A stretch of DNA of 64,000 nucleotides from Reichenbachiella sp. Lineage in GTDB: Bacteria; Bacteroidota; Bacteroidia; Cytophagales; Cyclobacteriaceae. Shown piece after piece: positions 48,242-57,964 of this stretch. Where the stretch lies: assembly GCF_033344935.1 (NCBI RefSeq), contig NZ_JAWPMM010000001.1, forward strand, positions 1,350,001-1,414,000, read 5' to 3'. A program made the translations under genes and the position numbers. The notes below the pieces were generated by a model, which was given only the letters and a program-made list of their open reading frames with translations, was not told where the DNA came from and ran no database searches. Numbering within the stretch: position 1 is the first letter of the stretch; the number at the start of each line of letters is the position of its first letter.

Positions 48242-49288
48242 ATGAAATTTAATGCAAACGATCACTCGCACAGGCGATTGAATATATTGACTGGCGAATG
48301 GGTGCAAGTATCGCCGCACCGTTCCAAAAGACCCTGGCAAGGACAAGTAGAGAAGTTGTCGGTGGATCGACGACCGGAGTATGACGACAAATGTTACCTA
48401 TGTCCGACTAATGAACGGATAGGAGGCGAGCTCAATCCAGATTACAAAGATGTTTTCGCCTTCACCAATGATTTTGCCGCCTTGCAATCGGACATTCCAT
48501 CCGGCGGAGTAGAAAATGGATTGATGCAGTCCAAGAGCGAACGAGGGCTTTGTAAAGTGATCTGTTTTTCTCCTCGTCATGATTTGACCATACCCGAAAT
48601 GGAAACAGGTCAAATTAAACTAGTCGTAGATTTGTGGATCGATCAGTGCCATGAAATTGGTGCATTAGATTTTATCAATCACATTCAGATTTTTGAAAAT
48701 AAAGGGGCTGTAATGGGATGCTCTAATCCTCATCCGCATGGGCAAATCTGGGCGCAAGAATCTGTACCTGTGGAGCCAGCCAAAAAGCAAGCGCAACAAT
48801 TGGCTTATTTTGAAAAAACAGGAGGCAACTTGCTGTTGGACTATTTGTCTCAGGAAACAGAATTACAGGAAAGAATCATCTTCGAAAATGATCATATGGT
48901 GGTACTGGTGCCGTTTTGGGCGGTATGGCCTTACGAGGCAATGATTATTCCTAAAAGAAAAATGTCCAGAATCATCGGAATGAATGATGAGGAACGAGTG
49001 GCATTGGCAGAAGCTTATCGCTATTTAACCATTAAATACGACAACTTATTCGAGACGTCTTTTCCTTATTCTGCTGGAATTCATCAGGCACCATACGATG
49101 GAGTACCTCATGAAGAATGGCAATGGCATATGACTTTTTATCCACCGTTGCTTAGATCTGCCACTGTCAAGAAGTTTATGGTTGGGTATGAAATGCTAGG
49201 CAACCCACAGCGCGACATTACACCAGAGTTTGCAGCTCAGCGAATCAAGGAGCAATCTGAAATGCACTACTTATCCAGAATGGATTGA
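48242..49288 (+). CDS. galT: Galactose-1-phosphate uridylyltransferase
   Basis: A 348-aa HIT-superfamily enzyme that swaps galactose 1-phosphate for glucose 1-phosphate on UDP. The active-site motif is [12 protein letters not shown] (HPHGQ nucleophile His). A zinc-site Cys pair is in CYLCPTN and further His residues in [18 protein letters not shown]. Normal length. The 3' end overlaps the convergent dehydratase gene by 22 bp. Confidence 0.95.
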   Translation: MKFNANDHSHRRLNILTGEWVQVSPHRSKRPWQGQVEKLSVDRRPEYDDKCYLCPTNERIGGELNPDYKDVFAFTNDFAALQSDIPSGGVENGLMQSKSERGLCKVICFSPRHDLTIPEMETGQIKLVVDLWIDQCHEIGALDFINHIQIFENKGAVMGCSNPHPHGQIWAQESVPVEPAKKQAQQLAYFEKTGGNLLLDYLSQETELQERIIFENDHMVVLVPFWAVWPYEAMIIPKRKMSRIIGMNDEERVALAEAYRYLTIKYDNLFETSFPYSAGIHQAPYDGVPHEEWQWHMTFYPPLLRSATVKKFMVGYEMLGNPQRDITPEFAAQRIKEQSEMHYLSRMD

Positions 49289-50214
49289 AACTTGTCGAAT
49301 GACATGTTTCGCCCTGTCAGGATGGTGCACACAGATTTGAATTTTTTAAAATGTTCTGGATACTTTCTAATGGCAGCTAATCCGACTACAGCTGAAGGTT
49401 CTACATAATGCTTGTGCGCTTTGAGTAACCACAACAAACTGTCCCGAATTTCCTCTTCGCTGACTACGAAAAAGTCGTCTACCAATTCTTCAATGTAAGG
49501 CCAGGTGATGGAATCTTCTTCAACTTCGGCGCCAATTCCCTCGGCAATAGAAGGTTGCATGATCAACTCTTTAGGATATGTTTTGTGTTTAAACCACTCC
49601 GCTAAAAAAGGCGCATTTTCTTGTTGTACCCCATAGATTTTAATGTCAGGGTTGATAGCTTTCAACAAAATACCCATGCCGGCGATATATCCACCGCCAC
49701 CGACGCCACAGACCAGACAATCCATATTTGGTAACTGCTCTAGCAATTCTACGGCGATCGTTCCGCCGCCTTCTACCATTTCAGTATCGTTGAAAGCCGA
49801 AACAAAAACATAATTGTTAGCCGCTTCTAGCGCCTTAGCTTTGGCTCGAGCTTCAGGCACAGTATCAAAAAATTGGATGGCCGCCCCATTGGCTTCAATA
49901 TCTTTGATTCGATCGCTGTCGGCAGTCTTAGGCATCAGGATATGTACTTTGGCTCCTAATTGGTTTGCTGCATAGGACAAACCGACCCCATGCCCGCCGG
50001 CAGTAGGGGCAACAAACTCTTCTGTAGGATTCTTGAGTATCTTATTGAATCCACCTCTTGGCTTGAAACTTCCAGATACTTGCAAGTTTTCCAATTTGAA
50101 GTGTACGTTTATTCCAAATTCTTGCTGAAGTGCCTGAGCGTATTCTACTGGTGTTTCCCTGATATATGGTGCAATTCTTTCCTTGGCTTTGAGGATGTCT
50201 GTGGGTTTGATCAT
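49267..50214 (-). CDS. Threonine/serine dehydratase-like PLP enzyme
   Basis: A 315-aa fold-type II PLP enzyme without an ACT regulatory domain. The PLP lysine is in [12 protein letters not shown], the phosphate-binding glycine loop is [11 protein letters not shown], and [10 protein letters not shown] and [11 protein letters not shown] are typical of the Thr dehydratase/Ser racemase group. The short form suggests a catabolic or racemase-type role; the substrate (Thr, Ser or a hydroxyaspartate) cannot be fixed from sequence. Confidence 0.88.
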   Translation of the reverse strand: MIKPTDILKAKERIAPYIRETPVEYAQALQQEFGINVHFKLENLQVSGSFKPRGGFNKILKNPTEEFVAPTAGGHGVGLSYAANQLGAKVHILMPKTADSDRIKDIEANGAAIQFFDTVPEARAKAKALEAANNYVFVSAFNDTEMVEGGGTIAVELLEQLPNMDCLVCGVGGGGYIAGMGILLKAINPDIKIYGVQQENAPFLAEWFKHKTYPKELIMQPSIAEGIGAEVEEDSITWPYIEELVDDFFVVSEEEIRDSLLWLLKAHKHYVEPSAVVGLAAIRKYPEHFKKFKSVCTILTGRNMSFDKFQSILDK

Positions 50215-50290
50215 AGTTATTGAGTAAACCTCAAAATTGAAGGTTATAAACTTGAACCTACCTCAATAACCTTGAAAAGAATTGATCCAA

Positions 50291-50860
50291 TTAATCAATT
50301 CTTGTGATGTTAAGGATTTTAATGGGTTCAATCAGGTATTGATCGTCTTCCTCTTGCTCCTGGATCTTTTTTACTACATCCATGCCTTTGGTTACCTGAC
50401 CAAAGGCCGCAAAGCCCTGCCCATCCGGATTTCTGGCTCCACCAAAATCCAGCGAAGGCTGCTCACCGATGCATATGAAAAAACTGCAAGTGGCTGAATT
50501 GGGCGTGTCTCTGGCCATGGACAATGTGCCATCTTTGTGTAGTAATCCGGTTTGCTCGGTGGTTTCAATGGCTACAGGGTCCATTTCTTTTTCTGTTGGC
50601 AGATCTCCGCCCTGTATGACTTCTATTCGAACGTCTCGTTCTGCTTCGTTTTCGGGTGTGCAAGTCCGAAAAAAGCTGGAATTCGCATACAAACCGGCAT
50701 CCACATACTTCAAGAAATTCGCTACGGTGTTAGGCGCTTTTTCCGGATACAGTTCTACTTCGATTGCTCCGAGTGAGGTTTCTATTTTGCATTGGGTAGT
50801 TTTTTCGACGCATCGAATCTGGAATAGGGAAAGTAAACAAAGAGCAAAGGTTAGTCGCAT
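50291..50860 (-). CDS. Cyclophilin-type peptidyl-prolyl isomerase, exported
   Basis: A 189-aa cyclophilin. The N-terminus (MRLTFALCLLSLFQIRC) looks like a lipoprotein or secretory signal. Core motifs are KAPNTVANFLKYVDAGLY, SSFFRTCT (catalytic Arg), IQGGD and SMARDTPNSATCSFFICIGE. It is a compact form with acidic insert EQEEDDQY near the end. It probably helps protein folding in the periplasm. Confidence 0.88.
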   Translation of the reverse strand: MRLTFALCLLSLFQIRCVEKTTQCKIETSLGAIEVELYPEKAPNTVANFLKYVDAGLYANSSFFRTCTPENEAERDVRIEVIQGGDLPTEKEMDPVAIETTEQTGLLHKDGTLSMARDTPNSATCSFFICIGEQPSLDFGGARNPDGQGFAAFGQVTKGMDVVKKIQEQEEDDQYLIEPIKILNITRID

Positions 50861-50994
50861 ATCTTTTATGATAAAAGTTGGTTTTTTTCTAACGAAAAGA
50901 TAAGTGATAATATTTATTTGTTTTGGCCTCAGATGCTAAATTGCTCAGTAATTATCCTAATTAATCTTTATATTCAATTTTAGAATACAACTTC

Positions 50995-52776
50995 TTGACC
51001 TTGAGCGAAATATTCATTAGCTATATTCCAGAAGACAAACGCCGGGCCCGCCAATTGGCAGAGGTGCTCGACGAGTTTGGCTGGTCGGTTTGGTGGGAGT
51101 CTGCCATTGCTGATGACGAACATTTTGACGCTCAAATCCAATCTGCTTTGAAAGGCGCAGATTGTATCATTGTACTCTGGTCTCCGAATGCCATCAATAA
51201 TGAAATCATTTTGGAGCAGGCTCAGCTAGGGGTGAAGAAGAAAAATCTGGTTTCTCTGACCTACGACGAGGTACAGAAGGAGCACCCCTTACCATCAGAT
51301 AACTATACCAATCTGTCGCATTGGAATGGTGATACTGCCGATAAGAACATTCGAATTCTGTTAAGCGATATTTATGACCTGATTGGTCATCCGCCACAAA
51401 AAACCAGAGATAAGACATTTAGGAATCTGGTCACCTTTGTGTCTGTTATGCTTTTGGTCGTATGGAGTACTTTTATTTTGTCCATTCAGTATAAAAATAA
51501 AACCCAGGAAGCCAGGGACTGGGAAATGTACCTATCTGAAAACAAAAGCGAAGGGTACAAGGCATATTTAAAACTCTACCCAGAGGGAAAACACGTTCGA
51601 ACGGCTGCATTCAAAGTAGATAGTCTGCACGAGGCTGAAAGTTGGGAAAAGGCACTAATCGCTAATTCAGTGGCAGTTTTGGAAGCCTACATCCAGGAAA
51701 ACCCTAAGGGGACGTATAAGGATGCGGCTTTTGCCCGAATCGCTGAACTGAAGGATGAAGCAGCCTGGCAGGAAGCCAGTGAAGAAAACACGGTGGTAAG
51801 TTACAAGGTGTACCTCAGGCTTTCGCCTAATGGCAAGTTTGCCAACGAAGCTGAAAAAATCATTACCGAACGCACGAGACCCAAAGTCGTAGCTAAGGCA
51901 AAACCAGTGGAGCCTAGTTATCTGCTACAAACCTTCTCTGCACCCAAAGAAGTGCTGAGTGTGGCTGTGGCACCTAATGGCCGACGTATTCTCACCAAGG
52001 GCTGGGACAATACCGCCTGGCTCTGGGATCTGAATGGTAACCTGATCGAAGAACTCAAAGGGCACACCGACTGGTTGACCTCTGTCGCTTTTTCACCCAA
52101 TGGTAATCGTATGGCTACTGGCTCTTGGGATAAAACGGCCAAATTGTATGATGTCAATGGACGTATGCTTCGTGAATTCAACGGACACACGTTTCATGTG
52201 AGCGATGTGACTTTCTCTCCTGATGGAGAATATCTGGCGACGGCTTCCTTCGACAAAACAGCCAGATTGTATAAACTGGATGGCACTTTCGTGCAATCTT
52301 TTCAAGGACACAGAGAGTGGGTCAACGCAGTAGCCTTCTCACCAGATGGCAAACATATACTGACAGCTTCCAATGATCATACCGCTCGCATGTGGGACAT
52401 GAAGGGCAATATGGTCGCTGAGTTTTCTGGCCACATTCATTGGGTGACTTCCGTGGCTTTTTCTCCAGATGGTAAGTTTATCATTACTGGTTCTAAGGAC
52501 AAGACGGCCAGAATCTGGAGACTGAAAGACCGTAAAAACAAGAAGCTTATCGGTCATACCAAACCTGTCAATGCAGTGGCCTTCTCTCCGGATGGCCAAA
52601 AGGTAGTCACCGCATCAGCCGATCACACGGCTATCCTTTGGACCCTCAATGGCAAAGAGCTCCGAAGATACACCAAACACAAAGGCCAAATCAATGATGT
52701 GGCTTTTACCCCAGATGGTAGCAAAATCCTAACCGGTTCCAGCGATCGTACGGCTAGGCTTTGGGAGGTGCAGTAA
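50995..52776 (+). CDS. TIR domain, transmembrane helix and seven-blade WD40 protein
   Basis: A 593-aa protein. The TIR-like domain is residues 1-135 (EIFISYIPEDKRRARQLAEV, GWSVWWESAIADDEHFDAQI, IIVLWSPNAINNE). A membrane helix follows at 144-165, then three short helical repeats (about 170-300, each with W..A and AY..YL...P.G). Seven WD40 repeats (310-593) close the chain, enough for a full propeller. The position of the catalytic Glu of TIR NADases appears to be Gln75, so it may be a scaffold (inference from motif alignment). The start is a TTG at 50995 or 51001; no ATG is available. A role in defence or signalling is possible but unproven. Confidence 0.85.
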   Translation: MTLSEIFISYIPEDKRRARQLAEVLDEFGWSVWWESAIADDEHFDAQIQSALKGADCIIVLWSPNAINNEIILEQAQLGVKKKNLVSLTYDEVQKEHPLPSDNYTNLSHWNGDTADKNIRILLSDIYDLIGHPPQKTRDKTFRNLVTFVSVMLLVVWSTFILSIQYKNKTQEARDWEMYLSENKSEGYKAYLKLYPEGKHVRTAAFKVDSLHEAESWEKALIANSVAVLEAYIQENPKGTYKDAAFARIAELKDEAAWQEASEENTVVSYKVYLRLSPNGKFANEAEKIITERTRPKVVAKAKPVEPSYLLQTFSAPKEVLSVAVAPNGRRILTKGWDNTAWLWDLNGNLIEELKGHTDWLTSVAFSPNGNRMATGSWDKTAKLYDVNGRMLREFNGHTFHVSDVTFSPDGEYLATASFDKTARLYKLDGTFVQSFQGHREWVNAVAFSPDGKHILTASNDHTARMWDMKGNMVAEFSGHIHWVTSVAFSPDGKFIITGSKDKTARIWRLKDRKNKKLIGHTKPVNAVAFSPDGQKVVTASADHTAILWTLNGKELRRYTKHKGQINDVAFTPDGSKILTGSSDRTARLWEVQ

Positions 52777-52911
52777 AACTTTAGTATATGCTGGTCTAAT
52801 ATAATAATTGAATATAACGTATACGCTGAACTGCGTTTGAATTATGTTTAGATTGAGTTACAGGTTTACTAGTTTCATAGCTTAGTGACTACCTGTATTG
52901 TGGATATATGG

Positions 52912-55815
52912 TTAGCTGCTCGGTGGTACATAATGTCCCGACAGTTCTTCCGACGAACCGAAGAGTGCAAGATTAATTTGTACTGTTCCGCCCTCGCACA
53001 AATTTAATCGCAAAGGTGTTGCTTCATGCCCATACTCGGCAATATAAAGGGTCACCCCATATTTTGCTACACCCGCCGGAAGGGTTATGTTGATTTTGTC
53101 AATTAGTTTTTTAATATCTACCCAATCAACATGCTGATCAAATGTGAGACCGACTGCCGCTGCGGCTGCTTCTAATCGAGCCTTCTCTATTCCCTGATGA
53201 ATCAAACTGTCCCACAAGCACTCCCCACCATCTCGAATACCAGCTGTATTGGCACGAAAAATGAACCCACCGGCATGAATGGCATCATCATGGCTGAGCT
53301 CTGCTCTGCCAGCCGTGATGGAGGGACTCCCTCCTTGCGCTTGTTTTCCTCCAACAATGGCAGTTGCTGTTTCGCTACTTTGGGAAGTTGCTGCTGCCGA
53401 TCCTTCATTTTGACACATAAACATAAACTGATGAATGATTTCCTGATGAATCTTCATCAGTTGCCCGCGATTTTCAAAAATAAACCACCTCATTAATCCG
53501 TGGTCGAGAAGTTTGTTGATTTCATCGGGCGTTTCTGCTTTCATAGTGGCAGGAGCTTGTGCTGGTTCGATGTCATGTGGATTCATCAATGCCCGACAAA
53601 GTGGGATCTTGATTTGGTCCGCATCTACTTTCACATGTTGCCGGGACATACCTGAACTACTGATCATTACAGCGAGTTTCGTTATGTAGGTTTGCTCTTC
53701 CTCAAACATTGCCTCAATCTGCGAAGCTAAAAAAGCTCGAACGGAATGTGTTTTACTGGCGGGTTTCACCTGAAAACGGCCACTATCTGTAGGTGTGGCC
53801 AGATTTGGTCTGTAGGTAGTTACTTTTTCTTTTTCATGGACCTGGCGAATAGTGTTTCTTAGGTCAACTCCTTCTCGTTTTGCCGTTCCCCAAGAAGGTA
53901 TGCGGCGACTGTGAGTATCCTCCATTCCGGTCATCATGCTCAAAGCAGTTGGTTTGCCTGGTCTTGCAGCCAAGAAAACCATATTTGGTTCGGTAGGATA
54001 AATCAATTCTGAATTGATGGAATGAATCATCATACGAAACTGCGCATCCAACTGATTGGCCAACAACGTGAGTCTATGTTCGGGAATGTTCATATCCAAA
54101 TCACCACCTCCATGTGCTGTTTTTTCATCAAATCGGTATCCTCCCACCATCAGTTCTGGATGACCGGCTTTTTCCAGTTCATCCGAATAACCCTGTAGCA
54201 AAGTTCTTTTAACTCCTTTTTGCTGTTCGGAGGTACGAAATGAGGGTGCATCCGCATCCGAGTTAAAAATATACACGTGCTTGCCATGTGCATGAAATTC
54301 ATCCACACATCTACGATTTTCCGGAGACTCTAGTAATTTGGTTCGAAGCAACCCGTAGGGAATTGCGTTGCTAGCTCCTCCTATGAAGCTCTTTTCATAT
54401 TGATGAACACGCTGGTTAAAAACTACTGAAGCCTCTGCTAACAGCCTATCATTATCTGCCGCCTTTTCCTTAATGAACGCCAATTGCTCATTCATACACT
54501 CCTTGACTTCATCCAGTCCCTGATCCTCTCCCCAATTCATCCCCCAGGTATACCGAATAACCGTAACGGGAAACGGCACTACGGAGGGAAGTTTGCATGC
54601 AAGTAGCTGCTCAGCTCCCGTACCATGAACAGACTCTAACAGATTCAAACCAATAACCATAGCAAAAGGAATTTCAGGCGTCACCAATTCGCTGTATCGC
54701 TTAAGCACAGCAGCAAGGTCGGTTGGCGTGGTGATCAAATTTGCCACATATGCAATTCTATCGGTTCGTGCAGCGGCTGCTTGTAGATTTCCTGCATGTT
54801 CCGGTGGTCCCACAGATTTAATCAAAGCGGGATTTGGTTTGTGATGTACCACCTTACACATATGTCGAAACCTGCGCATCGCTTCTGTCGCCAGACTATC
54901 GGGAGTTATAGCCGCAATGGCGGCGGCGGCAGCAGTCTCAGCCGATGCCTGTCTAATTTGCTTTACCTCTGCCTTCAGCCTGGCTTCATCTTCAGGAGAC
55001 ATTGATCCGGCTCTCTTTCCAATCTGAACGTTAATTAAAGTGTCTGCCATGGAAGCAGGCAACCTCATTTTTCTCGCCTCAGCTTCAGCCCAAGTCACTA
55101 ACTCTTGCGCTGTGGACCAGGCAGGTGTGCTTCCACCACCTCCGCCTCCTTTTTTTTCGCTTTTTTTCTTCGGTGGCATCAACTGGGCTACACTTGAACC
55201 CTGAGGTGCTGTTTTGCTAGTCAGATGGCCAGCAGTATTGTTTTCGTTGGATAAATTCGAAGCCTTTTCTCCCATGACATCCGCCTCTTTTTCCAAACCA
55301 GTATCATTATTAATATGCACACCACTTTTCGTTTGAATTGTGGGCTTCACTCTTCCTTGCTTTTGTTGAACTACATGCCAAGCTTCATGAGGGAGATGTT
55401 TTTTTTGACCAGGCCCTAAATGGATGTCAGTTCCCTGAGCGAAAGCATGCGCTTGTAGTTGGGCAGGTTTTGCAGAGTTAATATGCACTTTTACATCACT
55501 CATGGAGTAACCCGAAAGCTTTTCTATTCCTATTTTTAAATTATCAGGTAAACCAGTATTGTTCTTATTTTTTTGGATTGGTTGTCGTTGCCTACTGGAT
55601 TGGTTGTCAGTTGTCGCTTGGAATTGAGTCACTTTATTCTTAGCGATCTCTTGCAGTTTCCTTTGAGCTACAGCTTCAGGTCTATTATCCGTAAACTGAA
55701 AAGTAGGCTCTCTAACGTGCTTCACTTTAGAATCGGCTGCAGGCACCGATTGGCGTTTGTTCTCTTTAGTATTGTCAGCGTAAGTATTCAAATATACTTT
55801 TTGCTTTATACCCAA
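52912..55815 (-). CDS. eCIS-core (DUF4157) effector with OTU-like C-terminus
   Basis: A large protein (967 aa at most). The N-terminus has FQFTDNRPEAVAQRKLQ (about 39-55), and DUF4157 follows (about 88-160) with the HExxH-type LPHEAWHVVQQ (143-147). This is the mark of cargo for extracellular contractile injection systems. A Gly6 linker (223-228) leads to a large middle part with NSDAD (518-522), a possible DxD. The last 105 residues look like an OTU-type cysteine protease: GGECLWDSL (Cys866) and GHYV (His961) just before the end. Start uncertain: TTG 55815 or TTG 55791 (giving an N-terminus like other family members). No ATG is available. No eCIS sheath or tube genes are in the window. Confidence 0.8.
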   Translation of the reverse strand: MGIKQKVYLNTYADNTKENKRQSVPAADSKVKHVREPTFQFTDNRPEAVAQRKLQEIAKNKVTQFQATTDNQSSRQRQPIQKNKNNTGLPDNLKIGIEKLSGYSMSDVKVHINSAKPAQLQAHAFAQGTDIHLGPGQKKHLPHEAWHVVQQKQGRVKPTIQTKSGVHINNDTGLEKEADVMGEKASNLSNENNTAGHLTSKTAPQGSSVAQLMPPKKKSEKKGGGGGGSTPAWSTAQELVTWAEAEARKMRLPASMADTLINVQIGKRAGSMSPEDEARLKAEVKQIRQASAETAAAAAIAAITPDSLATEAMRRFRHMCKVVHHKPNPALIKSVGPPEHAGNLQAAAARTDRIAYVANLITTPTDLAAVLKRYSELVTPEIPFAMVIGLNLLESVHGTGAEQLLACKLPSVVPFPVTVIRYTWGMNWGEDQGLDEVKECMNEQLAFIKEKAADNDRLLAEASVVFNQRVHQYEKSFIGGASNAIPYGLLRTKLLESPENRRCVDEFHAHGKHVYIFNSDADAPSFRTSEQQKGVKRTLLQGYSDELEKAGHPELMVGGYRFDEKTAHGGGDLDMNIPEHRLTLLANQLDAQFRMMIHSINSELIYPTEPNMVFLAARPGKPTALSMMTGMEDTHSRRIPSWGTAKREGVDLRNTIRQVHEKEKVTTYRPNLATPTDSGRFQVKPASKTHSVRAFLASQIEAMFEEEQTYITKLAVMISSSGMSRQHVKVDADQIKIPLCRALMNPHDIEPAQAPATMKAETPDEINKLLDHGLMRWFIFENRGQLMKIHQEIIHQFMFMCQNEGSAAATSQSSETATAIVGGKQAQGGSPSITAGRAELSHDDAIHAGGFIFRANTAGIRDGGECLWDSLIHQGIEKARLEAAAAAVGLTFDQHVDWVDIKKLIDKINITLPAGVAKYGVTLYIAEYGHEATPLRLNLCEGGTVQINLALFGSSEELSGHYVPPSS

Positions 55816-56011
55816 AATACTTAAATGTTACCCTATTCTTTTAATTAATTACCCAGATTCAATAATGAAGCTCAGTGTCTTTCATATACTATGAAGCTCT
55901 GCCGCTCGATTCAGCTCTTAAAAAAACGAAATATTATTTGTTCGAGTTTCCAAAAACGAACTGAGACGAAGGATCTCGAAGCTAAAATTGTTCAAAAAAA
56001 CAATAATAACT

Positions 56012-56602
56012 ATGACTATGAACAATTTACGACTTATTACAATGGCGCTTTTAATGGCAATGATTTCATGCTCTGATGATGACGAGAGCGAACAACAAGA
56101 TGATGGAAATTCTACTATAGAAAGCTATTCTTTTACGTATAACGAAACTGAGTACGAGGTGATTCTAGAGAAGATGTCATGGAAGGAGGCCGCAGCGTAC
56201 GCTAAAGAAAATGGAGGGTACTTAGCTGAAATTAATTCACAAGAAGAGCAAAACACCCTGTTCACAGAACTCTCGAAGAATGCGGGAATAACGCTGACAA
56301 GAACCACGGCTAGCGATGGAGGAGGAGCTTCTTATGTATGGATCGGAGGAAATGATATGGGCACGGAAGGGAAATGGATGTGGGATGGAAGCAATGCTGG
56401 TAGTGGCACTCAGTTTTGGCAAGGATTAGCCGATGGCGCGACTGTCGGAGGGCTATATAACAACTGGGGTGATGAGCCTGATGATTTTGAGGGAAATCAA
56501 GATGCCTTAGGGTTCGCACTTACCGATTGGCCATTAGGTGTGGCTGGAGAATGGAATGATTTGCGCGATTCCAACAGGCTTTACTTTCTTATCGAATACT
56601 AA
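56012..56602 (+). CDS. C-type lectin-fold lipoprotein
   Basis: A lipoprotein of about 196 aa. The signal ends in MALLMAMISC. After an acidic stretch (SDDDESEQQDDG) comes a C-type lectin domain: the MSWKEAAAYAKENGGYLAEI helix, SYVWIGGND, KWMWDGS, an EPDDFEGNQ calcium-loop-like segment and the closing GEWNDLRDSN (WND motif). It should bind sugar or another ligand at the cell surface. ATG 56012 (or 56018) is preferred over TTG 55988. It converges with the AraC-type gene, 3 bp apart. Confidence 0.87.
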   Translation: MTMNNLRLITMALLMAMISCSDDDESEQQDDGNSTIESYSFTYNETEYEVILEKMSWKEAAAYAKENGGYLAEINSQEEQNTLFTELSKNAGITLTRTTASDGGGASYVWIGGNDMGTEGKWMWDGSNAGSGTQFWQGLADGATVGGLYNNWGDEPDDFEGNQDALGFALTDWPLGVAGEWNDLRDSNRLYFLIEY

Positions 56603-56605
56603 AAA

Positions 56606-57676
56606 TTAATCTGCAAGTTTTTGATACTTGAGGGGTGTCACCCCGGTACGTTTCTTAAACTCAGTATAGAAAGAAGATCTTGAATTAAACCCTGCCGAGT
56701 ACATGATCTGTTCGATGGTGTGCTTGGCAGGGTTTTGTTCGCTCAACTCTTCTAAGACATAATTTATTCGATAGTCATTTACATATTCAAAAAATGACTT
56801 CTGATTGACGGTGTTTATTGCTTTTGAAATCAAATAGGGTTTATGATTAGTTAAATCGCCAAGTGAATTGATACTCAAATCGGATTTCTTAAACAGCTTG
56901 GCATTTTGCATGAAGTTGTCTACCTCGTTAAGGATCAGCTTATACACCGGATCATTGTCTAATCGGCTACCACCATTTTTAGGGAAATGAGCAGACTTAA
57001 TGACTGTGAGTATCAAGAGAAAAGCCAAATAACCAACTACTGATCCGCTGATTATCCCAAAGAAAACCAGATAGGTCTGATTATCGATTGGATCAAAATA
57101 AAGAAGGATGGTAATAACAATTCGAATGACTACCACAGCTAAGCATCCATAGATAAGCAGGGACTCCCATAGACGCATACCCTCTACTGATTGGTGCCCT
57201 CTAAAGCATTGGATAGCTTTCCAAATATAGTATAGTTGATACACCATAATGGCTTGAAAGTAAGGCTTCCAGTGCTGGTTCAACCATTCCACAAAAGCGA
57301 ATTCATTGAATATTGATATAATTGATAGAACAACCACTGGATAGATGATCCGCTTCATCCTTTTTTCTGAAACATTAATATTTGAATTGGCTAACGCAAA
57401 CAGATAAATTAACGGACCCCAAAACCACATGCCTTGAAAAGTAAAATTCCGAATCCATAAGATGTCGCCGTTTTGTAGTGTGGTCAGGATGTTTGAGATC
57501 ACATAAAAACCCCAACTAAAAAAATACCAACCCAAAAAAGTGAATTTTTGGTGAAACTTACCCTTCTGGATCAGAGCAGCTCCTAGTAGCAAAGCAAAGA
57601 AGATAACATTGAGATTGATCAGTAGTTTAGGCAAGGCTTCCATAAAGTATATTTTTCCGACTTTTTTGTACAACAT
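56606..57676 (-). CDS. Membrane-bound AraC-family transcriptional regulator
   Basis: A 356-aa protein: about seven hydrophobic helices (residues about 15-225), then a C-terminal AraC helix-turn-helix pair (about 255-356: SINSLGDLTNHKPYLISKAIN, and FNSRSSFYTEFKKRTGVTPLKYQ). This class is common in Bacteroidetes and couples a membrane sensor directly to DNA binding. ATG 57676 or ATG 57643 could be the start; the second gives a more typical N-terminus. The target is unknown; the neighbouring lectin gene is a possible one. Confidence 0.87.
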   Translation of the reverse strand: MLYKKVGKIYFMEALPKLLINLNVIFFALLLGAALIQKGKFHQKFTFLGWYFFSWGFYVISNILTTLQNGDILWIRNFTFQGMWFWGPLIYLFALANSNINVSEKRMKRIIYPVVVLSIISIFNEFAFVEWLNQHWKPYFQAIMVYQLYYIWKAIQCFRGHQSVEGMRLWESLLIYGCLAVVVIRIVITILLYFDPIDNQTYLVFFGIISGSVVGYLAFLLILTVIKSAHFPKNGGSRLDNDPVYKLILNEVDNFMQNAKLFKKSDLSINSLGDLTNHKPYLISKAINTVNQKSFFEYVNDYRINYVLEELSEQNPAKHTIEQIMYSAGFNSRSSFYTEFKKRTGVTPLKYQKLAD

Positions 57677-57871
57677 TTTAAAAAGTCAAAAACCGTATAC
57701 TTGGTAATCCCATTTTTTAACTTGTTTGGAGGTCTTTGATGTGTGGAAATGTTTCTTTCCCTGGACTGTAGCGTCCGCTAAGACCCAAAACAAATAGTGG
57801 ACCCGATTGATCAAGATCAGATTGAAAAAATTTCCCTTGATGTATCATTCGGGCGGACGCCCTTTCTCAAG

Positions 57872-57910
57872 CTTGGTCGTAGAACCGCTGGCGCTTAATC
57901 TACGACCAAG
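57872..57910. repeat. Perfect 12-bp inverted repeat next to the intron remnant
   Basis: CTTGGTCGTAGA and TCTACGACCAAG with a 15-nt loop containing GAACCGC. A shorter palindrome (GGGCG GAC GCCC) lies just before it, at about 57851-57862. It adjoins the intron 3' remnant, where domain V should be. It may be a rearranged domain V or a separate repeat. Confidence 0.6.
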
Positions 57911-57964
57911 GGGTGGTGTGAGAGGCACACTGGTGGTCGAAAGACCGTCAGCCGTCTACTCGAT
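57882..57964 (+). mobile_element. 3' remnant of a group IIC intron
   Basis: GGTGGTGTGAGAGG (from 57912) is the conserved 3' part of domain V. A domain VI hairpin with GAAA loop follows (CTGGTGGTC/GACCGTCAG), then the 3' terminus CCGTCTACTCGAT, ending at 57964. GAACCGC at 57882 may be the domain V 5' strand. All upstream intron parts are missing. Its 3' junction sits in the last codons of the small membrane-protein gene. Confidence 0.75.

Noticed and set aside
50469-50903. 144-codon plus-strand frame over the cyclophilin gene
   Set aside because: Antisense to a well-supported cyclophilin; Ser-rich translation typical of shadows.
55891-56076. 61-codon frame upstream of the lectin gene
   Set aside because: Overlaps the start of the lectin lipoprotein in another frame and has no signal or family match.
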